Shown here piece by piece: positions 1 through 9,679 of a stretch of 24,372 bases of DNA. The stretch comes from CAWBRT01 sp050015355 (GTDB lineage Bacteria > Acidobacteriota > Terriglobia > Terriglobales > Acidobacteriaceae), in the NCBI GenBank assembly GCA_050015355.1, contig JBEKBO010000070.1:1-24372 (forward strand). The letters are read 5' to 3'. The translations under genes were made by a program, and so were the position numbers. Under the pieces are notes generated by a model. It saw only the letters and a program-made list of their open reading frames with translations. It was not told the DNA's origin and searched no databases. Within the stretch, counting starts at the first letter, position 1. Each line of letters starts with the position of its first letter.

Positions 1-2
1 CG

Positions 3-110
3 CGCGGCAAACTCTTCTATCGCTTGGCCCAGCAGGCTGTGCAGGTAGATCCGGTCCCGTTTGCAACCCTGGTCAAACCACAACCTGTTGCGTTCGGTGG
101 CGTTAAGTAA
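3..110 (+). CDS. 3' end of an unidentified protein (partial)
   Basis: An open frame enters from the left edge and stops at TAA (108-110), giving 35 residues that end in VKPQPVAFGGVK. The segment is amphipathic and has no recognisable motif. Its codon use (mostly G or C at third positions) looks coding, and no better frame exists here. The downstream neighbours are all on the opposite strand, so this gene converges on the glycosyltransferase cluster. No rho-independent terminator is visible in the 70 bases after the stop. The function cannot be judged from so short a tail. Confidence 0.45.
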   Translation, partial: RGKLFYRLAQQAVQVDPVPFATLVKPQPVAFGGVK

Positions 111-181
111 ATACCCACTTTAGGGAATTCTGGGCAATTTTGTCCTTTTAGTCCCTGTCTAAGTAATTAAGTCTATTAGAA

Positions 182-271
182 TCAACAGATAAAATAGTTG
201 GGGCTGTACCAGTAGAAAATACCGGCCAGCGCCAGCAAGGCAATCAGGATGAAAGCCAATCGCACGCGCAT
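182..271 (-). CDS. possible 29-residue single-span membrane peptide
   Basis: ATG at 271 opens a 29-codon frame ending in TGA, 12 bases after the glycosyltransferase stop on the same strand. The peptide begins MRVRLAFILIALLALAGIF and continues YWYSPNYFIC. It has a short basic N-terminus, one hydrophobic span of about 17 residues, and an aromatic tail. A purine-rich GGAAG lies just upstream of the ATG. That layout is typical of a real small inner-membrane peptide, possibly an accessory to the membrane glycosyltransferase. I recognise no family. It could be chance, because the frame is short. Confidence 0.35.
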   Translation of the reverse strand: MRVRLAFILIALLALAGIFYWYSPNYFIC

Positions 272-283
272 AATCTTCCGTCG

Positions 284-1879
<1,596 letters not shown>

Positions 1880-2021
1880 GAAGACGAAAAATGTCGCGAA
1901 GTAGGCGATCAATGCGCAATCCAGCTTGAAGGGATTCGGCCAGCCCGGCCAAGGCTGATTGTACCTGAAGTGTGGCGTCGAGACAGTACCTGCGGCCAAG
2001 CGCGGGCTGGAGAGCAAGTTC

Positions 2022-3068
2022 CTAGTTGAGGAAGTATGTCCGGTAGAGCGTGTCGCGTTGCACCGGCCTGAATCCGGCATCGCGGATGATGCGGCGCAGT
2101 TCTTCTTCCGTGGTGCAGTTGTGGACCCCCGCCGAAGCTACGACGTTCTCCTCGATCATCACCGAGCCCACATCATTGCCTCCAAAACGCAGTCCCATCT
2201 GGCATATCTTGAGTCCCTGCGTCACCCAGCTTGCCTGCACGTTGGGAAAGTTCGACAGGAAAACCCGGGAGATCGCCAGCGTCTTCAGGTAATCCACGGC
2301 TGTCGCCTCGTCCCAGCCGCGGCCGCCGAGCGCCGTGTTTCCGGGTTGGAACGACCAGGGGATGAACGCGGTGAACCCGCCGGTCTCCTCCTGCAAATCG
2401 TAAATGCGCTGGAAGTGATTGACGCGGTGTTCGTAATCCTCTCCGACGCCGAACATCATGGTCGCCGTGGTCTTCATTCCCAGCCGGTGTGCGGTGCGGT
2501 GCACCAGCAGCCAGTCCTCGGTCAGGCATTTCAACCGGGCGACGCGCCGGCGAACCTCATCATCGAGAATCTCCGCGCCGCCGCCGGGTATCGAGTCCAG
2601 TCCGGCGGCACGCAAGCGCACAATGGTCTCTTCCACGCCGATGCCGCTGTACTCGGCGATGGCCAGGATTTCAGAGGCCGAGAAGCAATGCAGATGAACC
2701 TGCGGGAAGCGCTGCTTGATGCCGCTCATCATGCGCTCGAAGTAGTCGATCTTCAATTCCGGGTGGAGGCCGCCCTGCATGAGCACGCCCGTGCCGCCCA
2801 ACTCCGCGGTCTCCCGAATTTTTTCGTAGATGGTTTCGAAATCCAGAATGTAGCCCTCGGACGCGAGCTTGCCCTTGAGCGGACGATAAAAGGCGCAGAA
2901 GCTGCAGTACTCTGTGCAGAAGTTCGTGTAATTGATGTTCCGGTCGATGATGTAGGTGACGATGCCGTCCGGATGCAACTTGCGGCGAACCGCGTCGGCT
3001 TCCATACCGACGCCGATCAAGTCGTTGGAACGAAACATCTCCACTGCTTCTTGTTTTGTAAGGCTCAT
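2022..3068 (-). CDS. mqnC: cyclic dehypoxanthinyl futalosine synthase
   Basis: Radical SAM enzyme of the futalosine menaquinone pathway that cyclises dehypoxanthine futalosine. The 348-residue protein carries the CxxxCxxC cluster motif (CTEYCSFCAFYR) after NYTNF. It has the MqnC-type segments GGLHPEL, SIPGGGAEIL, TTATMMFG and a C-terminal FGGNDVGSVMIEENVV. Length and motif order fit MqnC better than its paralogue MqnE. The ATG start is supported by homologous N-termini in the family; only a weak GAG-type ribosome-binding site precedes it. It lies 178 bases downstream of mqnA on the same strand, which makes a pathway cluster. A CCCAGCG hairpin sits between them. Confidence 0.93.
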   Translation of the reverse strand: MSLTKQEAVEMFRSNDLIGVGMEADAVRRKLHPDGIVTYIIDRNINYTNFCTEYCSFCAFYRPLKGKLASEGYILDFETIYEKIRETAELGGTGVLMQGGLHPELKIDYFERMMSGIKQRFPQVHLHCFSASEILAIAEYSGIGVEETIVRLRAAGLDSIPGGGAEILDDEVRRRVARLKCLTEDWLLVHRTAHRLGMKTTATMMFGVGEDYEHRVNHFQRIYDLQEETGGFTAFIPWSFQPGNTALGGRGWDEATAVDYLKTLAISRVFLSNFPNVQASWVTQGLKICQMGLRFGGNDVGSVMIEENVVASAGVHNCTTEEELRRIIRDAGFRPVQRDTLYRTYFLN

Positions 3069-3085
3069 CGCGTGCTCAATAATTC

Positions 3086-3103
3086 CCCAGCGTCAGCGCT
3101 GGG
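3086..3103 (-). repeat. 7-bp-stem hairpin in the mqnA-mqnC gap
   Basis: CCCAGCG (3086-3092) pairs with CGCTGGG (3097-3103) over a four-base loop. It lies 18 bases before the mqnC start. No U-tract follows on either strand, so it is not a standard terminator. It could be an RNA processing or repeat element. Confidence 0.4.
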
Positions 3104-3246
3104 CGCGGTGCATGATCCTGGCGCTCGCCTCTGGTTTGCCTCTATTCTACGCGAACTCGCAGCCCCGGCAATTCTCCGAGGCACGCGATCGGGAAGCGCT
3201 CCGGCTTCACTGAGTCCACGTGAGCCATGCCTTCCGAACCACGGGA

Positions 3247-4068
3247 TCAGAGAAAGCTCAGCGCCGGCGCCTGGGGAGCAGCGCCGCACTCGGCTGCGTA
3301 ATCAAAGAACAGCCGCAATCCCTCGAGGCAAGGCTCGTCGAGATCATAGTAGATGTTTCGGGTGAGATAACTGCTGATCTCCTCCGGCGAGAGGCCAAGG
3401 TGCCGCGGCCAGTCGCAGGCGATCCGTTCGACGTTTTCCGGTTGCAGCCCCGCATCGCGTGAGCGCTGGAAGATTTCCGCGACGGGCAAGCCCGGCCGCA
3501 TCTTCTCTAATGCCTGCCGCCTTACGGCCCAGACCGCGAAGACGAACGGCTTGCCGGTGCGCTCAAACCAAACCTGCGCCAGGTCATACGAGTAGAAGCC
3601 ATTGGTGTCGATCAGCAACGCCGGATCGCCGATGATCAACGCCGCATCGCATCGTGCCAGCATGGGCTCCAGAACCGGCTCCATCGAAACCAGTGGCCGC
3701 CTGCCTCCAAAGAATTTCGTAAGCAGAACTTGCGTCAGACCCACCGAGGTTCGCGAAGAGCTGTCAACCGCGACGGTCTCGATCTGCTCGATCGGCACTT
3801 TGCTGATGAGCAGTATGCTGCGGACCGGACCGCGCGCCGCGATGGTCACGCGAGGAATCACCACTAGGTCGGGAATCGTCGCGTAGGTGATGACCGGGAC
3901 GATCCCGATATCGGCAGTGCCTTCGTGCAGAGCCTGGGCGCATTGCGATGGAACCGTGTAGGAAATTTCGAAATTGCTGGCGATCTCGGCCGTGGGCTGG
4001 TGCTCGAAGTTCCACATCAGCGGAGCTGTATTCAGGAACGAAATCGCGGAAATCCTAAGTGGACGCAT
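3247..4068 (-). CDS. mqnA: chorismate dehydratase
   Basis: Converts chorismate to 3-[(1-carboxyvinyl)oxy]benzoate, the first step of the futalosine route to menaquinone. From the ATG at 4068 the 273-residue protein starts MRPLRISAISFLNTAPLMW, the typical MqnA N-terminus. It shows the periplasmic-binding-protein-like fold signatures EGTADIGIVPVITY, VAVDSSSRTSV and DAALIIGDPAL. The open frame extends to 4347, but the added residues overlap the divergent dprA promoter and look non-coding. It is the first gene of the minus-strand cluster with mqnC, so two menaquinone steps are adjacent. mqnB, mqnD and mqnE are not in the window. A TACAAT (complement of 4101-4106) could be its -10 box, but no convincing -35 is seen. 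Confidence 0.92.
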   Translation of the reverse strand: MRPLRISAISFLNTAPLMWNFEHQPTAEIASNFEISYTVPSQCAQALHEGTADIGIVPVITYATIPDLVVIPRVTIAARGPVRSILLISKVPIEQIETVAVDSSSRTSVGLTQVLLTKFFGGRRPLVSMEPVLEPMLARCDAALIIGDPALLIDTNGFYSYDLAQVWFERTGKPFVFAVWAVRRQALEKMRPGLPVAEIFQRSRDAGLQPENVERIACDWPRHLGLSPEEISSYLTRNIYYDLDEPCLEGLRLFFDYAAECGAAPQAPALSFL

Positions 4069-4203
4069 GATCTGCCTGTGCTGGATGGGAGCCACTCCGG
4101 ATTGTACAACGGCAGCCAACAGGAGTACTGTCTCAGTCTGCCGGCCGGGCAATTTCTTCGAGCGAGCAAACGTGATCCGCGATCCCCGCTGCCGGTTGTT
4201 TGC

Positions 4204-4232
4204 TTGACAGAAATCAAGGCTCGGGCTACAGT
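4204..4232 (+). promoter_or_regulatory. sigma70-type promoter of dprA
   Basis: TTGACA (4204-4209) and TACAGT (4227-4232) are separated by 17 bases, a near-consensus arrangement. A GGAG ribosome-binding site (4244-4247) and a GTG start (4256) follow. The predicted leader is therefore only about 17 bases. Confidence 0.7.
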
Positions 4233-4255
4233 CCGAGCTTTCCGGAGCGATCATT

Positions 4256-5416
4256 GTGTCCGCTGCTTCCGCCGCAACCTCTGCCGCACGCACGCGCGAA
4301 TGGCTGGCCCTGTCCGCAACTCCCGGCCTTGGACCGACGAGGATCAAACGGCTGCTGGAGCGTTTCGGAGATGTTGGGCAGGTCTTTCGCGCCTCGTTAA
4401 CCGAACTGGAAGCGGCGGGAATTCCTGCGGCTTCGGCGCAATCGATCGCGCTCGGGTCTTCGATGCAGCTTGCCGACGAGGAACTGGAGAAGGTGCACGC
4501 GGCGGGCGCAACGTTGCTGGTTCCGGACGACCCGGCTTACCCGCGCCAACTGCTTGAGATCTATGATCCTCCGGCGGTGCTGCGCGTCCGCGGCGATGTG
4601 GAGGCGCTGAGCAGGCCGGGGATTGCGATCGTCGGAACGCGGCATCCCACGCCTTACGGTTTGGGGATGGCAGAGAGGCTGGCCTGCGACCTTGCGGCTC
4701 GCGGACTCATCATACTCAGTGGGATGGCTCGCGGTGTCGATTCGGCAGCGCATCGCGGGGCGGTGAATGCCCGGGCAAAAACTGTGGCGGTCTTCGGCAC
4801 TGGTATCGACATTATTTATCCCAGAGAGAACCAGAAGCTTTCCGAACAGATTCTTGCCCACGGCGGCACGCTTATCAGCGAGTTTCCCATGGGAGCCGCG
4901 CCCACGCCCCAGAACTTCCCGATTCGCAATCGCGTCATCAGCGGGCTGTCGCGCGGCGTGCTGGTGGTGGAGGCGGGCGAGTACAGCGGCACCCGCATTA
5001 CCGCTCGTTGCGCTCTGGAACAGTGCAGGGAAGTGTTTGCCGTTCCGGGGAACGTGACCAACAAGCTTGCATGGGGACCGAACACGCTGATCAAGCAGGG
5101 CGCTAAGCTAGTGGCGACCTGGGAAGATGTATGGGAGGAACTGCCAACCGACATCCGGCTGCGTGTCGAAGCGGCGCGCCCCTCTGCATCGAACGAGCCG
5201 GCGACCGCATCTCTGTTTGAGCAGTCGCCTCTTGCGGGAAATGAAAAGAAGGTTTACGCCCTCATCAAGTCCGACGAGGCGATTCATATCGATCAGTTGG
5301 TAGAGGAACTGGAGGGCGTTTTTTCTTCCTCGGAAATCTTTGCCGCGCTTTTTGAGCTGGAACTCGCGGCACGCATTCGGCAACTTCCAGGCAAAAACTA
5401 CGTGCGCACTTTTTGA
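4256..5416 (+). CDS. dprA: DNA-processing protein DprA (Smf)
   Basis: Loads RecA onto incoming single-stranded DNA during transformation. The 386-residue product has an N-terminal helix-hairpin-helix/SAM-like part (TPGLGPTRIKRLLERFG). The Rossmann-like DprA core follows, with IAIVGTRHPTPYG, LSGMARGVDSAAHRGA, TVAVFGTGIDIIYPREN, SEFPMG, FPIRNRVISGLS and REVFAVPGNV. A C-terminal winged-helix (roughly residues 320-386) ends it. Length is normal for the three-domain form. The GTG start is fixed by a GGAG eight bases upstream and the promoter at 4204. It diverges from mqnA and precedes topA, a dprA-topA order seen in many bacteria. The MITE-like element between the two genes may affect co-transcription. 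Confidence 0.95.
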   Translation: MSAASAATSAARTREWLALSATPGLGPTRIKRLLERFGDVGQVFRASLTELEAAGIPAASAQSIALGSSMQLADEELEKVHAAGATLLVPDDPAYPRQLLEIYDPPAVLRVRGDVEALSRPGIAIVGTRHPTPYGLGMAERLACDLAARGLIILSGMARGVDSAAHRGAVNARAKTVAVFGTGIDIIYPRENQKLSEQILAHGGTLISEFPMGAAPTPQNFPIRNRVISGLSRGVLVVEAGEYSGTRITARCALEQCREVFAVPGNVTNKLAWGPNTLIKQGAKLVATWEDVWEELPTDIRLRVEAARPSASNEPATASLFEQSPLAGNEKKVYALIKSDEAIHIDQLVEELEGVFSSSEIFAALFELELAARIRQLPGKNYVRTF

Positions 5417-5732
5417 CCAGTTCCGCGGAAAGTGCGTGGCGAAAGCAGCCGGGCATTCAGCCTGCAACGAGGGAACCGATCTGGCCGGGGTCATACCGGT
5501 CGGAGCGGACTGGTTTTGTGATTTTCGCTTGCTCGTGCTAGCTTCAAGAGGATTCAAGGCGCGCTGATTTGCCGCCAGGAATTTTCGCAATAGATTTAGC
5601 AGGCTGCTGAAAAACGCGCCGAAGCACCAAGCGAGGCGCTACGTGGTGTGGGCATCCCAAAAGCCTTGCGCAAGAGTTTGTGGACTTGCTTTACCTGAAA
5701 CCTGTTTTTCAGCAGCCCCTTAGAGGTTTACT
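5417..5732. other. dprA-topA intergenic region (holds the MITE)
   Basis: 316 bases with no supported gene. The first 180 bases show no clear promoter, terminator or hairpin. The remainder is the 120-bp repeat-bounded element described separately, then the topA ribosome-binding site AGAGG (5722-5726). Confidence 0.6.
5600..5719. mobile_element. 120-bp MITE-like element
   Basis: A perfect 14-bp terminal inverted repeat, GGCTGCTGAAAAAC (5602-5615) and its complement (5704-5717), bounds a non-coding interior. Four-base TTAG copies flank it (5596-5599 and 5720-5723) and read as a target duplication of the YTAR type used by IS5-family elements. The same terminus, CAGGCTGCTGAAAAAC, follows a CTAG at 24251 and there leads into a transposase gene. 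The interiors differ, so this looks like a non-autonomous derivative or relative. It ends 13 bp before the topA start. Confidence 0.72.
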
Positions 5733-8273
5733 TTGGCAAAAGGATTGGTCATCGTCGAATCGCCCGCCAAGGCGAAGACGATTCAAAAATACCTGGGAAG
5801 CAAATACGATGTGGAAGCCTCCCTGGGTCATGTAAAGGATCTGCCCAAGAGCAATCTCGGGGTTGACGTTGAAAATAATTTCGAGGCCGAATACCAGGTC
5901 ATTCCCGGAAAAGAAAAAGTTCTGGCCAGGTTGAAGAAGCTGGCCAAGAGTGCCGACGCAATCTACCTGGCCCCCGACCCGGATCGTGAGGGCGAAGCGA
6001 TTGCGTGGCACCTGGCCGGGGAACTTGATAACGGCGGCGCCAAAAACAAGAAGGGCGTAGCCCAGCGCGTTGTGCGCGTCAGCTTCAACGAGATCACCAA
6101 GCGGGCCGTGCAGGAGGCGTTCCGGCATCCTCGCGACATCGATCGCAACCTGGTGGATGCGCAGCAGACCAGACGCGTGCTCGACCGCATTGTGGGTTAC
6201 CAGGTTTCTCCATTGTTGTGGGACAAGGTTCGTCGCGGCCTTTCCGCGGGACGCGTGCAAACCGTTGCCTTAAGGCTCATCGTCGAGCGCGAGCGCGAGA
6301 TCAAGGCTTTCGCGCCCGTGGAGTACTGGACGCTGGACGCGCATCTGCAGGGGCCGAAGCCTCCGGCGTTCGATGCGCGGCTGGTGGGAACAAATCCGAA
6401 GCACAACGTTCTGCCGAACGAAGAAGCGGCAAAGCTGCTTGAATCGGCTTTACGGGATGCGGCCTGGACCGTGCGCACGGTGGAGACGCGCGAAACGCGT
6501 CGCAACGCCGGCGCGCCGTTTACCACCAGCAAGTTCCAGCAGGATGCGTCGCGCAAGCTGGGCATAAGCGTGAAGCGCGCGATGATGCTTGCGCAACGGC
6601 TCTATGAAGGCGTCGATCTGGGCGACGAAGGCACTGTCGGCCTCATCACCTACATGCGTACAGACTCGACCCGCGTGTCGAACGAAGCGCTGGCCGGGGC
6701 GCGCGAGGTGATCGGACGCGATTATGGAAAGCAGTATTTGCCCGATCAGCCGAACGTCTTCAAATCCAAGCAGCAGGGAGCGCAGGAAGCGCACGAGGCG
6801 ATTCGTCCGACGGAAGCTTCGCGGCGTCCGGATGAGCTAAAGAAGTACCTGCACGAAGATGAGATGAAGGTTTACAAGCTCATCTGGCAGCGTTTTCTCG
6901 CTTCGCAGATGGCGCCGGCGGTCTTCGATCAGACGACAGTTGACATCGACGCCCTCACCAAGGCAAACGATACGCATCAGTTCCGCGTGACCGGAACGGT
7001 GCCGAAATTCGACGGCTTTCTGAAAGTCTATGAGGAAGCGAAGGACGCCAAGGACGAGGAAGACGAGGCTCTGAAACACAAGCTGCCGCCGCTGACCGCG
7101 GGACAGAAGCTTAAGCTGAGAAGCCTCAAGCCGGAGCAGCACTTCACCGAGCCGCCTCCGCGTTTCAATGAGGCGTCGCTGGTGAAGGAGCTTGAGGAGC
7201 GCGGCATCGGAAGACCATCGACTTATGCCACGATTCTGAGCACGATCCAGGAGCGCCAGTACGTGCAGAAGACGCCCGGCCGCGGCGGAAAATTCATCCC
7301 GACGGAAATCGGCATGGTCGTCACCGATCTGCTCGTCGACAACTTCAAAGACATATTCGATCCGCAGTACACGGCGCGTCTCGAAGAAGAACTCGACGAG
7401 ATCGAAGACGGCAGGGAGAAGTGGACCGACGCGCTCAGGGAGTTCTACGATAAGTTCGAGAAGGATCTCTCCTACGCTGAAAAGCACATGGAAAACATCA
7501 AGCGCATGGAGAAGCCGACCGACCAGAAGTGCGAACGATGCGGCGCGCCGCTGGTGCTGAAGTGGGGAAAGCACGGCTCGTTCTTCGCCTGCTCCACTTA
7601 CGACAAGAAGGACCCGAACTCCTGCACGTTTACCAAGGAAAACCCGATCAACCTCACCGACCTCGACGAGGCCGAGATGCAGGGAACGCAGGAGGAGGAG
7701 TATTGCGAGAACTGCGGCCGCCCGATGGTGCTCAAACGCGGGCGCTTTGGGACGTTCATGGCTTGTACCGGGTATCCGGATTGCAAGACCACGAGGCGGC
7801 TCGATCAGGCCAAGAAGATTCCGGACGTTCCGTTAGATGAGAAGTGTCCGCAGTGCGGGCGCAATCTGGTGCTGCGCCACGGGCGCTTCGGAGAGTTCGT
7901 TGCCTGCTCGGGATACCCCGAATGCAAATGGGTAAAGCAGAACTTTATCGGGGTGAAATGTCCGAAGTGCAAGGACGGTGAACTGGTCGAGAAGAAAGCG
8001 CGGCGCGGGAATCTCTTCTACGGTTGTGCGAATTATCCGAAGTGCGATTTTACTTCGGCCACTAGGCCGGTGGCGGAAACCTGCCCCGACTGCGGCAGTT
8101 CATACCTGGTGGAAAAGACGACGAAGGACGGCACTTTTCTGGTCTGTCCGAACAGCAAGGTTACGGCACCGGCGAAAGGCAAAGGCAAGAAAAAAGCGGC
8201 GACCGTCGAACTGGCAAAACCCTGCGATTATTCCCGCCGGGTGGCGCCGCCGGCGGAAAAGGCCTCGGCCTGA
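5733..8273 (+). CDS. topA: DNA topoisomerase I
   Basis: Type IA topoisomerase that relaxes negative supercoils. The 846-residue protein begins with a Toprim domain (VIVESPAKAKTIQKYLG and DPDREGEAIAWH at about residues 82-93). The decatenation and active-site region follows, with the catalytic tyrosine in GLITYMRTDSTRVS (Tyr307) and RPSTYATILSTIQER. Five C-terminal four-cysteine modules come next, starting near CERCGAPLVLKWGKHGSF, CENCGRPMVLKRGRFGTF, CPQCGRNLVLRHGRFGEF, CPKCKDGELVEKKARRGN and CPDCGSSYLVEKTTKDG, and then a Lys/Ala-rich tail. The last module has irregular cysteine spacing. Start is TTG at 5733, six bases after AGAGG. The MITE ends just before this site, so the promoter must lie in or beyond the element. 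Confidence 0.97.
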   Translation: MAKGLVIVESPAKAKTIQKYLGSKYDVEASLGHVKDLPKSNLGVDVENNFEAEYQVIPGKEKVLARLKKLAKSADAIYLAPDPDREGEAIAWHLAGELDNGGAKNKKGVAQRVVRVSFNEITKRAVQEAFRHPRDIDRNLVDAQQTRRVLDRIVGYQVSPLLWDKVRRGLSAGRVQTVALRLIVEREREIKAFAPVEYWTLDAHLQGPKPPAFDARLVGTNPKHNVLPNEEAAKLLESALRDAAWTVRTVETRETRRNAGAPFTTSKFQQDASRKLGISVKRAMMLAQRLYEGVDLGDEGTVGLITYMRTDSTRVSNEALAGAREVIGRDYGKQYLPDQPNVFKSKQQGAQEAHEAIRPTEASRRPDELKKYLHEDEMKVYKLIWQRFLASQMAPAVFDQTTVDIDALTKANDTHQFRVTGTVPKFDGFLKVYEEAKDAKDEEDEALKHKLPPLTAGQKLKLRSLKPEQHFTEPPPRFNEASLVKELEERGIGRPSTYATILSTIQERQYVQKTPGRGGKFIPTEIGMVVTDLLVDNFKDIFDPQYTARLEEELDEIEDGREKWTDALREFYDKFEKDLSYAEKHMENIKRMEKPTDQKCERCGAPLVLKWGKHGSFFACSTYDKKDPNSCTFTKENPINLTDLDEAEMQGTQEEEYCENCGRPMVLKRGRFGTFMACTGYPDCKTTRRLDQAKKIPDVPLDEKCPQCGRNLVLRHGRFGEFVACSGYPECKWVKQNFIGVKCPKCKDGELVEKKARRGNLFYGCANYPKCDFTSATRPVAETCPDCGSSYLVEKTTKDGTFLVCPNSKVTAPAKGKGKKKAATVELAKPCDYSRRVAPPAEKASA

Positions 8274-8367
8274 GCGTTGCTAAAACCCGGGAATAGCGTC
8301 CATGAATTTGTTCTAGAATCCAGCCCGCCGGGTCTACGGCGGAGCTTTCACTCACCACGGAGGCAGC

Positions 8368-8823
8368 ATGAAACCACGGAGCGCCACTCCAGACGACGCC
8401 AAATTGATCCTGAAGCTTTACGACCTCCGGCGCGAGCCGGTGATGCGCAAAGCGAGGGACTTCGTAAACCAATTCTTCCCGCAGTCGGCCGACGAATTCC
8501 TGCGGCTTGCGCAAGCCTGGGGCAGTGATGAGAACGCATACGTGCGCCAGGTGGTCAGCTACTGGGATATGGCCGCGAGCCTGGTTTTGCGGGGTGCGCT
8601 GCACGAAGAGCTGTTCCTGGACAGCGCCGGCGAAATGGTTTTTACTTTCGCCAAGCTGCATCCTTTCCTAGCCGAGATCCGCGAGCGCATGGGGGTAGCG
8701 GAATTCCTCCGCAATATCGAGACCTTGTTGAATCGGAGCGTAAGCGGGCGCGCGAAGCTCAAAGCCACCCTGGAGCGTGTGCGAGTCATCTCCGAGATGC
8801 GCAAAAAGATGGCAAAGGGCTGA
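8368..8823 (+). CDS. conserved-type hypothetical protein, 151 aa
   Basis: Soluble, helix-rich protein beginning MKPRSATPDDAKLILKLYDL, with no signal peptide, membrane span or cysteine cluster. A strong GGAGG (8359-8363) sits four bases before the ATG, and codon use matches the neighbours, so it is a real gene. It lies 94 bases after topA and runs towards mlaF, with 24 bases between the two stops. I do not recognise a family with certainty. The spaced helices (VMRKARDFVNQFF, YVRQVVSYWDMAA, LAEIRERMGVAEFLRNIE) vaguely recall DUF4760-type proteins, but that is a guess. Confidence 0.8.
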   Translation: MKPRSATPDDAKLILKLYDLRREPVMRKARDFVNQFFPQSADEFLRLAQAWGSDENAYVRQVVSYWDMAASLVLRGALHEELFLDSAGEMVFTFAKLHPFLAEIRERMGVAEFLRNIETLLNRSVSGRAKLKATLERVRVISEMRKKMAKG

Positions 8824-8847
8824 GCGGCCAGCGAAACCCGGTTCAGC

Positions 8848-9678
8848 TCAGCTCAGATAGTCCCGTATATACGGATCGGGCGAGTTGGACAGTTCGGCCG
8901 CGGTGCCCTGAAAGATAATCCGGCAGTCGCGCAGCAGGATGAATCTGGTATGCGTGTCGCCCCGCTGGCCGTCGGGGATGTGCGCCATCCTGTTCGCCTG
9001 CCGGTTGAAGTAGTGCGTTGCCATCAGAACCGCATCCTGCAGCCGGTGAGTAACCAATAGCGCGCTGGTTTTGTAAACGTCCCGCTGTTTAACCAGCAAT
9101 TCAATGATCGTAGTTGAGGTGACCGGGTCGAGTCCGCCAGTTGGCGAGTCGTAGAGCAGGACATGCGGTTCGGTGATGATGGCGCGCGCAATGGCTACGC
9201 GCCGCCGCATCCCGCCGGAAAGCTCAGGAGGGTAAAGACCGACAGTGTCTTCCAACTCCACGAACCGCAGCGCCTCGATTACGCGACGGTGAATCTCCTC
9301 GTAAGCGATGTGCTCTTCGTATAGCCGGTAGGCGACGTTTTCCTCGACCGTGAGCGAGTCGAACAGAGCGCTTTCCTGGAAGACCATGCCAATCATGCGG
9401 CGCAATCCGAACAGGTCTTCTTCTTTCATCTGCGTGATTTCGCGGCCGAGGACGTAGATCCGCCCGCTGTCCGGCTTGATGAGCCCAAGGGCAAGCTTGA
9501 GGATGAGTGTCTTGCCCGAACCGCTTACGCCCAGCAGGATTTTGGTTTCGCCGTGCTCGAGGGTGAAGGAGATTTCTTCCAGCACCGGGTATCCTTCAAA
9601 GCCGATACTGACCTTTTCGAAGACAATGGTCTGCTTCGGTTCATCGGCGGCAGGGTCGTTCTGCACTCCATTCGCCAT
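8848..9678 (-). CDS. Mla-type ABC transporter ATP-binding protein
   Basis: ATPase of an MlaFE-like phospholipid/organic-solvent-resistance importer. The 276 residues contain Walker A (GVSGSGKT), a Q-loop (MVFQESALFDSLTV), the signature LSGGMRRRVAIARAI, Walker B (VLLYDSPTGGLDP) and the switch histidine (LLVTHRLQDA). The residue after the Walker B aspartate is Ser (codon TCG) where most ABC ATPases have the catalytic Glu. There is also an insertion (HYFNRQANRMAHIPDGQRG) before the C-terminal strands. Its ATG follows the permease stop by one base (TGACATG), so the pair is translationally coupled. No MlaD substrate-binding gene is adjacent. Confidence 0.9.
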   Translation of the reverse strand: MANGVQNDPAADEPKQTIVFEKVSIGFEGYPVLEEISFTLEHGETKILLGVSGSGKTLILKLALGLIKPDSGRIYVLGREITQMKEEDLFGLRRMIGMVFQESALFDSLTVEENVAYRLYEEHIAYEEIHRRVIEALRFVELEDTVGLYPPELSGGMRRRVAIARAIITEPHVLLYDSPTGGLDPVTSTTIIELLVKQRDVYKTSALLVTHRLQDAVLMATHYFNRQANRMAHIPDGQRGDTHTRFILLRDCRIIFQGTAAELSNSPDPYIRDYLS

Positions 9679-9679
9679 G

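Noticed and set aside
4069..4347. 93-codon upstream extension of mqnA
   Set aside because: It overlaps the dprA promoter and coding start, and MqnA family members start at MRPLRIS-like sequence.
6837..7574. 245-codon minus-strand frame within topA
   Set aside because: It lies wholly inside a clear topA coding region and is a high-GC antisense shadow.
8277..8319. Promoter for the 151-residue gene (TAGAAT at 8314)
   Set aside because: No -35 element is found at 16-18 bases upstream.
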